This document shows, piece after piece, positions 16,369 to 24,912 of a stretch of DNA of 31,329 nucleotides. This stretch comes from CAYFZR01 sp964347835 [NCBI: uncultured archaeon] (GTDB lineage: Archaea; CAYFZR01): NCBI GenBank assembly GCA_964347835.1, contig CAYFZR010000054.1, forward strand, positions 1 to 31,329, given 5' to 3'. The notes below the pieces were generated by a model that was given only the letters and a program-made list of their open reading frames with translations, made no database searches and was not told the DNA's origin. Made by a program: the position numbers and the translations under genes. The number at the start of each line of letters is the position of its first letter. The stretch's first letter is position 1.

Positions 16369-17586
16369 TCACTTACTTGAAAATTTTTTCATTTCCTCTA
16401 TGATATTTTCCTTTAGATTTTCCCTTATCCTAGGTATTGCGGACATTACCCTTAACCAATCCGGAATTTGTGTCCCTGTTGGCTCGTTCAAGTACTCTGC
16501 TCCCGATGTCACTATTATTTTTGCGAATAGGTCCACTGTAGTCTCCTCTAAATGTCTGTTATACGAAATTTTGTTAAAGAGTGAATCTGCATTATACTGT
16601 CTGATCAAATCTTGAGCATGGCGCCTATACAATACACCTAGGCTGGTTAAAAAGTCTTTTGAGACTTCTAAGCCTTTTATTTCTGTTAGATTACGCAAAA
16701 GTGTAAGTAAGATATCGGTCGCCATCTTTTGGAGACCTTCTGTCCTATCTTTGCCGATTTCTCTATGTTTGTGGTCATATATCCCAAGATCGGTTTGGGA
16801 TACTCTTTTTATCGCAGTGTTTCTATAAACTTCAGCCAAAATACCCATTTCAAGGCCCCAATCTGCAGGTATTCTCAAATTAAGGGCTAAGTCACTCGTA
16901 AGTGCGAATTCTCCGGACAGTGGATATCTAAAGGAACACATATACTGAAGAAATCTAGAATCGTGGCCAACAACATCCAGAAAACTGTTAAGCAAGGGTT
17001 TTACGAAAAGACGGTATACGCGACCATACATCATGCGCGCATCTAGATTCATTCTTGCATAGTATCCTTTGTTGAAGTAAAAATCTAGTTCTCGCTCAAT
17101 TATAGGAAATAATAACTTAGAAGGTAAAATTTCGTCGTAGGTCAATATGTCCCCGTCGTGGAGTACCATTGCATAGTTATCCAGACTTCCAATCCCCATT
17201 GCAATCCAGACATCCATGCCCTTACCATAAAAAAATGTAAGATCGATTCCTTCTTCTTTTAATTCTTTCAAGGCATTGGTTACGCTTGGGCCGCTACACC
17301 AAATTACCAAACTCTTGTGGTTCAAAACCGAGAAATATTTTATTGAGTCTTGGTACTCTTCTTTATTCCTAGCTGCAATAGGGATAACTATTTCATTAAA
17401 GTATTCTAATTTGTTTATGCACTCGATGATTTTCTTGAGAGCGTCGCTGGATAATTCTTCATACAAAAGTGGAAGAACCAATGCTACGGGTCTTTCTACA
17501 GATACATCCTCAATGTATTTCATCAGAAACTCTTTGTCGATGCAAAGGTCATGTAACGTAGTAATTCTATCTTGAGAGAAATCCAT
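16369..17586 (-). CDS. gpgS: Glucosyl-3-phosphoglycerate synthase-like glycosyltransferase
   Basis: 405 residues from the ATG at 17586, preceded by a GGGGGG run; a TTG one codon earlier is also open. The family makes glucosyl-3-phosphoglycerate from NDP-glucose and 3-phosphoglycerate, the precursor of the compatible solute glucosylglycerate. GT-A features: VALVLPLLYEELSSDAL at the N-terminus, the metal-binding VLHDGDILTYDEI, and the acceptor-side RIPADWGLEMGILAEVYRN with FRYPLSGEFAL, all as in methanogen GpgS. No dedicated phosphatase gene (gpgP) is adjacent. Mannosyl-3-phosphoglycerate synthase is a less likely alternative. It sits 33 bases after the small basic-protein gene in a minus-strand run. 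Confidence 0.78.
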   Translation of the reverse strand: MDFSQDRITTLHDLCIDKEFLMKYIEDVSVERPVALVLPLLYEELSSDALKKIIECINKLEYFNEIVIPIAARNKEEYQDSIKYFSVLNHKSLVIWCSGPSVTNALKELKEEGIDLTFFYGKGMDVWIAMGIGSLDNYAMVLHDGDILTYDEILPSKLLFPIIERELDFYFNKGYYARMNLDARMMYGRVYRLFVKPLLNSFLDVVGHDSRFLQYMCSFRYPLSGEFALTSDLALNLRIPADWGLEMGILAEVYRNTAIKRVSQTDLGIYDHKHREIGKDRTEGLQKMATDILLTLLRNLTEIKGLEVSKDFLTSLGVLYRRHAQDLIRQYNADSLFNKISYNRHLEETTVDLFAKIIVTSGAEYLNEPTGTQIPDWLRVMSAIPRIRENLKENIIEEMKKFSSK

Positions 17587-17619
17587 CAAATCCCCCCTTC
17601 CGTCAATCAGAATAGTGGT

Positions 17620-17790
17620 TTATTTTCTCTTTTTACTTTTTGGTCTTACCTTTAATTTGCTGATTCTGCCTGTATTGTGGTCTTCACTTTCAATTTCGTC
17701 TATGTATTTTATCTTCTTTTTCATTTTTTTTCTTATCAAATATTCTAATTCGTCGTCTGGTAGGTCTCTCAATTTTTTTGTCTTTTCCAT
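17620..17790 (-). CDS. Small basic protein of unknown function (56 residues)
   Basis: Reading leftward from ATG 17790 gives 56 codons to TAA at 17620. The product is acidic in the first half (RDLPDDELEYLI, then DEIESED) and strongly basic elsewhere (KKMKKKIK; C-terminal RPKSKKRK). CGGGAAG before the ATG is a weak ribosome site. The gene fills the gap between the DUF47 and GpgS genes with 13 and 33 bases to spare, as expected for an operon member. The charge pattern suggests RNA or DNA binding, but no family was recognised. Being short and lysine-rich, it needs support from homologues. Confidence 0.6.
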   Translation of the reverse strand: MEKTKKLRDLPDDELEYLIRKKMKKKIKYIDEIESEDHNTGRISKLKVRPKSKKRK

Positions 17791-17803
17791 TTTTCTTCCC
17801 GTT

Positions 17804-18421
17804 TTAAATCATGTACATATTTTTAAAAGTCTCTGCGGTCTCTTTAATATAGGTATTAATCTTTCTAAAACTGTTTACGATTTTGCTGAGATGAAATGCA
17901 TTCAGTTCATCATTATCCTCAAATATGGTCTTTAATGCACTAACTTCTTCCTTGGAGAATTGGTTTGTATATTCGTCTAGTTTTTTAAATGTTTCTTCTA
18001 TATTTGCATCGCTCTCTCCGCGGAAAGATTCGAAAAGTTCAACTAAAAAATTGGTTGAATCTAGAGTAAAACTACTGAGTTCTTTAAGTTTATCTAAAAT
18101 ATCTACCTGAACGTTTCTACACCCTTTTATATCCAGCAATTTTCCTATTTCCTCTATCTCATCCACTATTTCATCTTGCGTTTCTACGAGAGTAATGAAT
18201 CTGTCCGTTGTGGAGAGATTTAACAACTCTTTTTCAAGTATATGGTGTTTTATTTCGTCTGCCTCGGATTCTAGTCTTGCTACTTGGGGTATTATTTCTT
18301 TAATCTTTTCTTCGTCTGCCTCCTGGAGGGAAGAAATTATTTTATTCAATTCAAACATGGCAGAATACATCTTTATTGCGTGTTCTCTAAGGTAGTAGAT
18401 TTCTGTCATTTGAGGGACCAT
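17804..18421 (-). CDS. PhoU-like DUF47 protein
   Basis: About 205 residues, nearly all helix, of the DUF47/COG1392 family of PhoU-like proteins. Seen are ARLESEADEIKHHILEKEL in the first bundle (the ExxxD-type metal motif) and RFITLVETQDEIVDEIEEIG, the family's conserved second helix. Relatives usually sit beside a PiT phosphate transporter and are thought to control it; no transporter is present here, which is unusual. ATG 18421 is chosen because GGAAG is six bases before it; ATG 18427 abuts that site. It follows the Lrp-type regulator gene by about 70 bases on the same strand. Confidence 0.87.
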   Translation of the reverse strand: MVPQMTEIYYLREHAIKMYSAMFELNKIISSLQEADEEKIKEIIPQVARLESEADEIKHHILEKELLNLSTTDRFITLVETQDEIVDEIEEIGKLLDIKGCRNVQVDILDKLKELSSFTLDSTNFLVELFESFRGESDANIEETFKKLDEYTNQFSKEEVSALKTIFEDNDELNAFHLSKIVNSFRKINTYIKETAETFKNMYMI

Positions 18422-18490
18422 GTCCATCTTCCTGAACCTTTTGGGAGTGATATATTTTTCTTTTTCCTCTTATAAAATATTCGGTTTGAA

Positions 18491-18922
18491 CTATATATTC
18501 TCTTTGAATACGGTGAATACAATGGATGTTCTTAGATCTACTACCCCTTCCATATTTCTTAGTCTCCGCTCCACGAATTCCCTGAGTGATTGGATGGTGT
18601 TTGTTTCGACTTTAGCGATTATATCGTATTCACCTACTAGGGTGCAGATCTCTGATACCCATTCTTCTTCTCTTAGGCGTTCTGCAACGGATATTGCATG
18701 ATTTGCATGAGTTTTCATGAAGACGTAAGCGATCACTTCTCTCCCTATTGCCTTAGGATCTAATACTAAGGTAAATCGCTTTATTATACCTTCGTCTTGA
18801 AGTTTTTTCACTCTTTTATATACCGCGACATCTGATATTCCAAGGTCTCTTGCAATTTGACTAAAGGTTGTTCTCGAATCGTATCGCAGGATTTCGACAA
18901 TCTTTTTGTCCACTTCATCCAT
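18491..18922 (-). CDS. Lrp/AsnC-family transcription regulator
   Basis: 143 residues, full length. An N-terminal winged helix-turn-helix (DEVDKKIVEILRYDSRTTFSQIARDLG, then SDVAVYKRVKKLQDEGIIKRF) is followed by the RAM/AsnC ligand domain (VIAYVFMKTHANH, EICTLVGEYDIIAKVET, VVDLRTSIVF). Lrp-type proteins bind DNA as dimers or larger and often respond to amino acids. It is divergent from nrdD across a 180-base A/T-rich spacer that contains a near-perfect palindrome, so control of itself and of nrdD is plausible but unproven. GGGGTT precedes the ATG at 18922. Confidence 0.93.
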   Translation of the reverse strand: MDEVDKKIVEILRYDSRTTFSQIARDLGISDVAVYKRVKKLQDEGIIKRFTLVLDPKAIGREVIAYVFMKTHANHAISVAERLREEEWVSEICTLVGEYDIIAKVETNTIQSLREFVERRLRNMEGVVDLRTSIVFTVFKENI

Positions 18923-18961
18923 TTAGTTCAACCCCTGACTCATTAATTGAAAGGTAGATGA

Positions 18962-18971
18962 TGTATATAAG
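18962..18971 (-). promoter_or_regulatory. TATA box for the Lrp/AsnC gene
   Basis: On the reverse strand CTTATATACA lies about 40-50 bases before the start codon at 18922, leaving room for a short leader with the GGGG ribosome site. Confidence 0.5.
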
Positions 18972-18986
18972 ATTTTCTTAAGGTAA

Positions 18987-19002
18987 TTAACAAAATTGTT
19001 AA
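18987..19002. promoter_or_regulatory. Palindromic operator candidate
   Basis: TTAACAA-AA-TTGTTAA is a perfect 7+7 inverted repeat with a 2-base centre. It lies between the divergent TATA boxes of the Lrp/AsnC gene and nrdD. Lrp-family proteins often bind A/T-centred palindromes close to their own promoter. A second shorter repeat, GTTAA...TTAAC, overlaps its right side. Confidence 0.45.
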
Positions 19003-19060
19003 AAATCTTAACTTTCAATTACGAAAATGAACAAATTCTGAACAAAAAGCGAAATCAAAA

Positions 19061-19070
19061 ATTATAAATA
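19061..19070 (+). promoter_or_regulatory. TATA box for nrdD
   Basis: ATTATAAATA lies about 27 bases before 19092, which would start the message just before the GGTGAT ribosome site and the GTG start at 19103. Confidence 0.55.
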
Positions 19071-19102
19071 GTTAAAAAATCTAATCTAATAAGGTGATTT
19101 TT

Positions 19103-21373
19103 GTGGAAGGCAAAATCATTCGTGTAATATGCTCGGACGGGAAAGTAGAGAGATTTGATCCCAATAGGATTACTGACGAATGTATTGAATCTGGAATACC
19201 TTTTTGGACTGCTGCAGAAGTTGCTTTAGATATTTCAGGGAGAATATACGATGGAATAAGCACTAGAGAGATAAGAAGCATGACTACAGAGTTACTTTAC
19301 AAAAGAGATCCCGAAGCGGCTAGAAGATATGAGAGATACCACAAAATGAGAGTAAGAACCACGAGAAATATAATTGAGGGATTTGACCGTAGAAAAATTG
19401 TTCTATCTTTGATCTCCGAGACAGGCATGTCTCAAGATATGGCTGAAAATATTGCCAAAGAAGTTGAAGAAGAATTGAGAAGATTAAAATTAGAATTTTT
19501 AAGTGCTCCATTGATTAGAGAGGTTGTTAATGCAAAATTGTTAGAATATGGTCTTGAAAAAGAGAGAGCAGATTATACGAGATTGGGATTGCCAGTATAC
19601 GACGTCACCAAATTGATAGAGTTAGGATCTAATGAGAATGCAAATCTACAATATAATGCCGAAACCATACATAAGTTAGCAGGAGATTCTGTATTCGAGC
19701 AGTACTGCCTCCTAAAGATATTACCGAGAGACATTGCAGATGCCCATATGAGAGGATTAATTCATATCCACAACCTAAACTACTGGGCCATTAGACCAAA
19801 TTCTATGCAACATGATCTTAGGTGGTTCCTTAGGTTCGGATTAAGGGTTGATGGGAGTGGAGCTTACGCAAGCGTCTCTTCTCCTCCAAAACATATTGAA
19901 ACCGCGATTTTACATGCTGCAAAAGTACTTGCGAGTGGTCAAACTCAGATGGCTGGAGGACAGGCATTCGATTTCTTCAATATATTTTTTGCTCCTTTTG
20001 TCAGGGGACTAAATTACGAGAAGATAAAACAAGCTGCACAGATGTTTATCTATGAAATGAATCAACAACACGTTGCAAGAGGAGGAGAGGTCATATTTTC
20101 CAACTTAGATTTAGAACTTAATGTTCCGAGGTTCTTAGAAAACGTACCCGCAATTTTACCTGGTGGAGTCTCAGGCGATAGCTACGGAGACTATGAAGAT
20201 GAGGCGAGACTTTTCTTGAAATCTCTTATTGATGTATTACTTGAAGGAGACTATACAGGAAAACCTCATTTATTTCCAAATATGGTATTTAAGATCAGAA
20301 AAGATTCTTTCAGGGATGAAAACGAAGAAATTCTTCTAAAGATTCATCAATTGATTGCAAAGTTTGGTACACCATACATAGCGAGCCTATGCCCAGATTG
20401 GCAACCTAAGCAGGCAAATTATATGGCGTGCAGATCGAGATTAGGCGAGTCATGGAAGGGCGACTGGGAGATTGATACAACAAGGACGGGGAATCTTCAT
20501 CAGGTAACTATAAACCTACCAAGGCTTGGATATGAGGCAATAGGGGATGATGAGAGACTTTACGAATTGCTCTGGGATAGGTGTGAGATGATATTTGAGG
20601 CTTTGAGCAATATAAAGCACAAAATAATTGAGAAAAGACTATACCAAGATAAGGTGCTGCCTTTTCTGTCTCAAGAATGGAACGGAGAGAATTACTATCG
20701 CCTAGAAGATACTACACACACTATTGGATTTACAGGATTAAATGAAATGCTCATTGCTCATACCGAGCACGCTTTGCACGAAGAAAAGGACACTTGGAAA
20801 TTAGGGTTAGAATTTATTAAATACTTGGCTAGTGTTATAGCGCCCGAGTTTGAAGATAGATCTGGTCATAGATGGTCAATTAGTCAAACTCCTGCTGAAT
20901 ATATTACTTATAGGCTAGCTATGTTAGATTTAAGAGAATTTGGGGAAGAAGCAATATATAGAGGAACAATAGATGCGCCTTATTACTCAAACTCATCTCA
21001 TATAAGTGTAAACGCAGATACTTCTTTAAACGAGAAAATAAAGTTAGAAGAACCTTTCCATCCATTATCAAATGGTGGTCACATTTTCCATGTTTTTTTG
21101 GGGGAAAAACCCAACGTGGACTCGTTGATGAACCTGACAGAGAAGATATGCAAAAACTCTGAATTGGGCTTCTTCGCGTATACGAGAGATCTAACGTTTT
21201 GTAATCATTGTCAAAGTATTAATGGAGGTCTATTAGAGAGATGTCCTGAGTGCGGATCTACCGGAAATGTCTTAGACCACTACAGCAGGATAACTGGTTA
21301 CTATAAACGATTAGATAGTTGGAATAGGGGTAAAAGACAAGAACTGAGGGATAGATCGAAGAATTGGATATAA
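19103..21373 (+). CDS. nrdD: Anaerobic (class III) ribonucleoside-triphosphate reductase
   Basis: About 756 residues. Reduces ribonucleoside triphosphates to deoxy forms by glycyl-radical chemistry. Order: an ATP-cone (about 3-90, KIIRVICSDGKVERFDPNRI), a second cone-like segment (about 90-170, FDRRKIVLSLISETG), the catalytic barrel (IHIHNLNYW, SGQTQMAGGQAFDFFN, EMNQQHVARGGEVIFSNLD), a C-terminal zinc site CNHC...CPEC, and the radical loop RITGYY with its glycine near the end. GTG 19103 is taken as start because GGTGAT (19093-19098) is its ribosome site; GTG 19094 overlaps that site. No activating NrdG gene lies nearby, so it must be elsewhere. Indicates an oxygen-free lifestyle. Confidence 0.94.
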   Translation: MEGKIIRVICSDGKVERFDPNRITDECIESGIPFWTAAEVALDISGRIYDGISTREIRSMTTELLYKRDPEAARRYERYHKMRVRTTRNIIEGFDRRKIVLSLISETGMSQDMAENIAKEVEEELRRLKLEFLSAPLIREVVNAKLLEYGLEKERADYTRLGLPVYDVTKLIELGSNENANLQYNAETIHKLAGDSVFEQYCLLKILPRDIADAHMRGLIHIHNLNYWAIRPNSMQHDLRWFLRFGLRVDGSGAYASVSSPPKHIETAILHAAKVLASGQTQMAGGQAFDFFNIFFAPFVRGLNYEKIKQAAQMFIYEMNQQHVARGGEVIFSNLDLELNVPRFLENVPAILPGGVSGDSYGDYEDEARLFLKSLIDVLLEGDYTGKPHLFPNMVFKIRKDSFRDENEEILLKIHQLIAKFGTPYIASLCPDWQPKQANYMACRSRLGESWKGDWEIDTTRTGNLHQVTINLPRLGYEAIGDDERLYELLWDRCEMIFEALSNIKHKIIEKRLYQDKVLPFLSQEWNGENYYRLEDTTHTIGFTGLNEMLIAHTEHALHEEKDTWKLGLEFIKYLASVIAPEFEDRSGHRWSISQTPAEYITYRLAMLDLREFGEEAIYRGTIDAPYYSNSSHISVNADTSLNEKIKLEEPFHPLSNGGHIFHVFLGEKPNVDSLMNLTEKICKNSELGFFAYTRDLTFCNHCQSINGGLLERCPECGSTGNVLDHYSRITGYYKRLDSWNRGKRQELRDRSKNWI

Positions 21374-21383
21374 AGATCTAAAC

Positions 21384-21788
21384 TCATAGAACCCTAGATA
21401 AGACCTTCATAATCTCTCTTTGAGTTACTAGACCCGCTATTTTTCCATCCTCTATTACGGGAACCCGCTCAATATTCTTTTCTACCATCAGTTCGGCAAT
21501 CTCTTTTAGGGAAGCGTTTATATCTACTGTTATGGCAGGGGTTGCCATGACGTCTTCTACCGTTAGGTAAAAGATCTGTACACCCCCTAGCAAGAGAATA
21601 TCTCTCTGAGTCACCATGCCAACTATGGTTCTGTTTTCATCTATGACTGGTAATCCACCTATACCCATTCTAAGTGTTTTTAGATATGCAAAGGCTACTT
21701 TGTCTTCTGGTTTTATGGTCATCGGATTTACAATCATAATGTCCTTCGCACAAAGTTCCTCGAGCTTTTCTTTCAACAAAACATCCAT
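21384..21788 (-). CDS. Two-CBS-domain protein
   Basis: About 134 residues with two CBS repeats: CAKDIMIVNPMTIKP...IVGMVTQRDILLL and VEDVMATPAITVD...IAGLVTQREIMKVL. ATG 21788 is preferred, since GGAGGT lies seven bases before it; ATG 21803 includes that site in its own codons. The ATP-grasp gene ends one base earlier, so the two are co-translated, and the CBS protein may sense nucleotides for it. No further domain is present. Convergent with nrdD, ten bases apart. Confidence 0.87.
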   Translation of the reverse strand: MDVLLKEKLEELCAKDIMIVNPMTIKPEDKVAFAYLKTLRMGIGGLPVIDENRTIVGMVTQRDILLLGGVQIFYLTVEDVMATPAITVDINASLKEIAELMVEKNIERVPVIEDGKIAGLVTQREIMKVLSRVL

Positions 21789-21789
21789 A

Positions 21790-22785
21790 TCATATACCTC
21801 CATACAGTTGAGAAGGCTGGAACACTTTGTCTGTCCAGCATCTTATAAATATTAATCCCTCTTTCGGTTTCGGAATCGGAGGTAATCTCTTGCCTAACGA
21901 AAGGAGAACTAAGTACCATGCAAGGTTAATTCCTGCCTCGGTAGCTAGATAGTTATATCCGAACAATCTTGGGTTGACCTCCATCAATTTATAATTTTTG
22001 TCTCTTCCATCCAATTTAAACTCTACAGAAATTGCTCCACTCCATCCACCTATGTTCTCGACAACCTTCTTCCCTAAAATCCGTACTTCTTTCTCATTGA
22101 CGACTTCTCCAGCCCACGCAACTCCGCCGGTTTCTGGTTTTTCTCTTAACTTTTTTAATACGATGTTACAAGCATTTTTTCCTTTAGAGTCATACAAGGC
22201 TCCAAATGTATATACAGGGCCTTCTGGTATGTATTCTTGGATAAAAACGTCTTTTCTCGTTTCAATTTGTCCTAAAAGCTCTTTTTCGTTTTGTACGTAA
22301 ACTATACCCCTCGAGCCTCTTCCGGTGTGAGGTTTCACTACCAAAGGAAATCCCTTTTCTCTAGCAAATCTTTTTACTTCTTCTAAATCTTCTATTTTAA
22401 TGCTAGCAGGACGTAAAATGTCTTTACAGACCTTGAAAGTCTTGTATTTGTCTATTGTATTAAATAAGGAATCTATATCGGGGAGAAGACATCTTTTATT
22501 TATTTTATCTCTATTTATTTTAAATTCTGAAAGGCGAATTATTTCCTCATCTACCGTTGGTATGATTACATCGATATCATAATCATCGATTATTTTGTTA
22601 AGTTCCTCTAAAAAGAGAGGGTCTCTCGCGTAAGGCACTAGAAATCCTTTTTTTAGCGCTTGGATATACAAACCAGGGGCTAAAGGATCTGCATCACATC
22701 CGTAGACATCAACATCTGTTTTTAAAAGAGATTTTACTGCACCTACTCCGGCTGCGCCACCTACCCCAGTGACCAAGACACGCAC
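21790..22785 (-). CDS. ATP-grasp carboxylate-amine ligase, carbamoyl-phosphate-synthase-like
   Basis: 331 residues: an N-terminal Rossmann-like pre-ATP-grasp domain (VLVTGVGGAAGVGAVKSLL), a middle domain with IDKYKTFKVCKDI, and the ATP-grasp core with LVVKPHTGRGSRGI (nucleotide-binding lysine and loop), VFIQEYIPEG and the metal site KLMEVNPRLFGYNYL. It resembles CarB-like ligases (COG0458) that couple ATP use to amide or peptide bond formation; the true substrates are unknown. PylC-type enzymes share the architecture, but no pyl genes are nearby. Starts at GTG 22785 with GGTGGT before it. Runs into the two-CBS gene. Confidence 0.8.
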   Translation of the reverse strand: MRVLVTGVGGAAGVGAVKSLLKTDVDVYGCDADPLAPGLYIQALKKGFLVPYARDPLFLEELNKIIDDYDIDVIIPTVDEEIIRLSEFKINRDKINKRCLLPDIDSLFNTIDKYKTFKVCKDILRPASIKIEDLEEVKRFAREKGFPLVVKPHTGRGSRGIVYVQNEKELLGQIETRKDVFIQEYIPEGPVYTFGALYDSKGKNACNIVLKKLREKPETGGVAWAGEVVNEKEVRILGKKVVENIGGWSGAISVEFKLDGRDKNYKLMEVNPRLFGYNYLATEAGINLAWYLVLLSLGKRLPPIPKPKEGLIFIRCWTDKVFQPSQLYGGI

Positions 22786-22839
22786 GAGACCACCAGATAA
22801 ATTTATGAATGTTGAGATTTATCCTTAACAGGAGGTGTT

Positions 22840-24816
22840 ATGGGATTGGAAGAGGTCGACTTTTCAACCTTGATGAAGTATGAGAGGTTCTTCCCTTATA
22901 TAATCCTCTTTGTACTATTTATTCTGGCAGTTTGGGCGAGGATGCTTGCCAATCCGGGGGACTATCTTTCTGGAATGGATCCATACTACCATTACAGAAT
23001 GGTTTCACACTACCTCGAGCATGGTTCATTTCCTGAGCGAGATCTCTTCTCTTACTATCCCAATGGGAGAGATGTACCTAATACTTATTTACCTTTTCTT
23101 GCTTACACCATAGTATTTAGTTATAAACTAATCACTTCTTTAGGCGTGGATATTTCTCTAATGAGATATATGATAATATTTCCAGCGGTTAGTGGGGCAA
23201 TTTCTGTCATAGCAATTTATCTTTTAGTCTCGGAACTCTTAGATAAAAAGGCAGGAATCATAGCCTCCTTACTTATGGCATTTATTCCTGCGGATATCTC
23301 ACGAATTCACGAGGGTTTTTGTGACAAGGAGGCTGTAGCAGGTTTTCTTGGTATACTTTCTCTATATTTTTTCTTTAGAGCAATTAAATCGAAAGAGAGA
23401 AATATTTATCTATTTTCTTCCCTTTCAGGAATTACACTCGCATTTATGGCATTAACCTGGGGCGGATTTAGGATAATTTATATTTCCCTATCTCTTTTGG
23501 TTTTGTCCTCATTTCTTGCGAAAAAATTGTCCAAAGAATTGTTAGTGAGTTACTCAATCACGGCAATACTCACCATGTTTATACCTGTGGCGTTTTTTGA
23601 TGTCTGGAGCGTTTCTGAAACTTTACAACCAGAGATAGCTTTGCCCCTGATAATGGCACTCATGAGTGTTTTGGCTCTGCTATACTATCGGTTAAATGAG
23701 AGTATATCAGAAAAAAATGCTCTTCTGTCTGTGGTAAGTATAGGCTTAGTATTGGTTGTAATAGGCTTTATATTGGTTCCCAATAGCCCAAAAATATTGA
23801 TGGGTTTTTCTAAGGCATTGGTAAGCAAAATATTCTATGGTTCAAAAGGCTTAGTAAGGGAAACCGTTGCTGAATCACAAAGCCCTGTCATCTTAAGAAC
23901 GTACGTATCAGGTGCATTAAGAGATCAAATAACGAGTGGAGACTGGTGGAACCATATAGGGTTTCTACTTATATTCTACCCAATAGGTCTACTTATAGCC
24001 TTTTTAGATTTATTTAAAAGATTTAAACATGAAGTCCTATTCATCGTTATCTGGACGTTGGTCGCTACGCTATCTTATCAGTCTGAAATAAGATTAGGGT
24101 ACACCCTAGCCCCGGTAGTATGTGTTACAACAGCCTATTTATTTTCAAGAGGGCTATCAAACGTAAATGATGTAAAAAGCTTGATGGAAGTAGAATTGAA
24201 TTCTATGAAGAAAGGTGTCAAAAAGGAGAGGCTTAAATCAAGATACGATACCCTAAAATCAATAAGATTGTTAATATTTTTCATCATTTTTGTTTGTGCA
24301 GTGACTGTTATAAGCGATGGTACAGAAATAGCGGGTGGTTTCTCGGGTGAAATCAATCAGAAATGGTTAGGATCGTTGCTATGGCTAAAAGAGAATACAC
24401 CTGAGGATTCTATCGTAATATCTTGGTGGGACTACGGATACTGGATACAACATTTTGCTGAGAGATATACAATACTGGATGGTGCTAACATCCATACGAA
24501 CGTGAATCAAGACGTAGCAAAGATGTTTAGCAGTCCTGAACCATTTGCAATGGATGTTATTGCCAAATATAATCCTGAAGGTAGACCGGTATATGTCCTT
24601 GTAAGTGTCGAAGAGTTTAGAAAGTCTTGGGCTATATCTCATATCGCCCAAGTAGACCCCTATATCGGCTACGATCAAGGTAGATGGATGTTTGGTCCTT
24701 GGGCCCAAGATTTTTTACTTGTACAGATGTTACCTTTCTTCAAAGGTGAAAATTTAAATCATTTTGAACTTGTTTTCGAAAATGATTACGTCTGGATTTA
24801 CAAATACAAACTGTAA
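22840..24816 (+). CDS. aglB: AglB/STT3 oligosaccharyltransferase
   Basis: 658 residues. Transfers a lipid-linked glycan to asparagine of secreted proteins at the outer face of the membrane. About 13 membrane spans are followed by a soluble domain. The first-loop acid motif GMDPYYHY (D47), the second-loop HEGFCDKEA, the TVAE segment (about 342-345; the external-loop TIXE-type glutamate) and the signature SWWDYGYW (WWDYG at 529-533) are all present. The soluble domain is compact, as in shorter archaeal AglB forms. GGAGGTG precedes the ATG. No other agl genes are adjacent, although a GT-C protein lies 14 kb away. Confidence 0.95.
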   Translation: MGLEEVDFSTLMKYERFFPYIILFVLFILAVWARMLANPGDYLSGMDPYYHYRMVSHYLEHGSFPERDLFSYYPNGRDVPNTYLPFLAYTIVFSYKLITSLGVDISLMRYMIIFPAVSGAISVIAIYLLVSELLDKKAGIIASLLMAFIPADISRIHEGFCDKEAVAGFLGILSLYFFFRAIKSKERNIYLFSSLSGITLAFMALTWGGFRIIYISLSLLVLSSFLAKKLSKELLVSYSITAILTMFIPVAFFDVWSVSETLQPEIALPLIMALMSVLALLYYRLNESISEKNALLSVVSIGLVLVVIGFILVPNSPKILMGFSKALVSKIFYGSKGLVRETVAESQSPVILRTYVSGALRDQITSGDWWNHIGFLLIFYPIGLLIAFLDLFKRFKHEVLFIVIWTLVATLSYQSEIRLGYTLAPVVCVTTAYLFSRGLSNVNDVKSLMEVELNSMKKGVKKERLKSRYDTLKSIRLLIFFIIFVCAVTVISDGTEIAGGFSGEINQKWLGSLLWLKENTPEDSIVISWWDYGYWIQHFAERYTILDGANIHTNVNQDVAKMFSSPEPFAMDVIAKYNPEGRPVYVLVSVEEFRKSWAISHIAQVDPYIGYDQGRWMFGPWAQDFLLVQMLPFFKGENLNHFELVFENDYVWIYKYKL

Positions 24817-24822
24817 AAAGCA

Positions 24823-24903
24823 ATGATAAAGAGTAGGGCCATATTAATAACTGGAGGAGCAGAAGAAGGACTTGAAGAACTGGTTGAACGTATAAAAAAG
24901 TGA
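24823..24903 (+). other. Possible 26-codon micro-ORF or gene remnant after aglB
   Basis: ATG 24823 to TGA 24901 reads MIKSRAILITGGAEEG, ending ELVERIKK. Composition is protein-like (beta strand, glycine turn, acidic helix). No ribosome site precedes it beyond the end of aglB. It resembles the first strand-loop-helix of a nucleotide-binding fold cut short, but no family is recognised. Could be a decayed gene. Confidence 0.25.
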
Positions 24904-24912
24904 ATAACTGGA

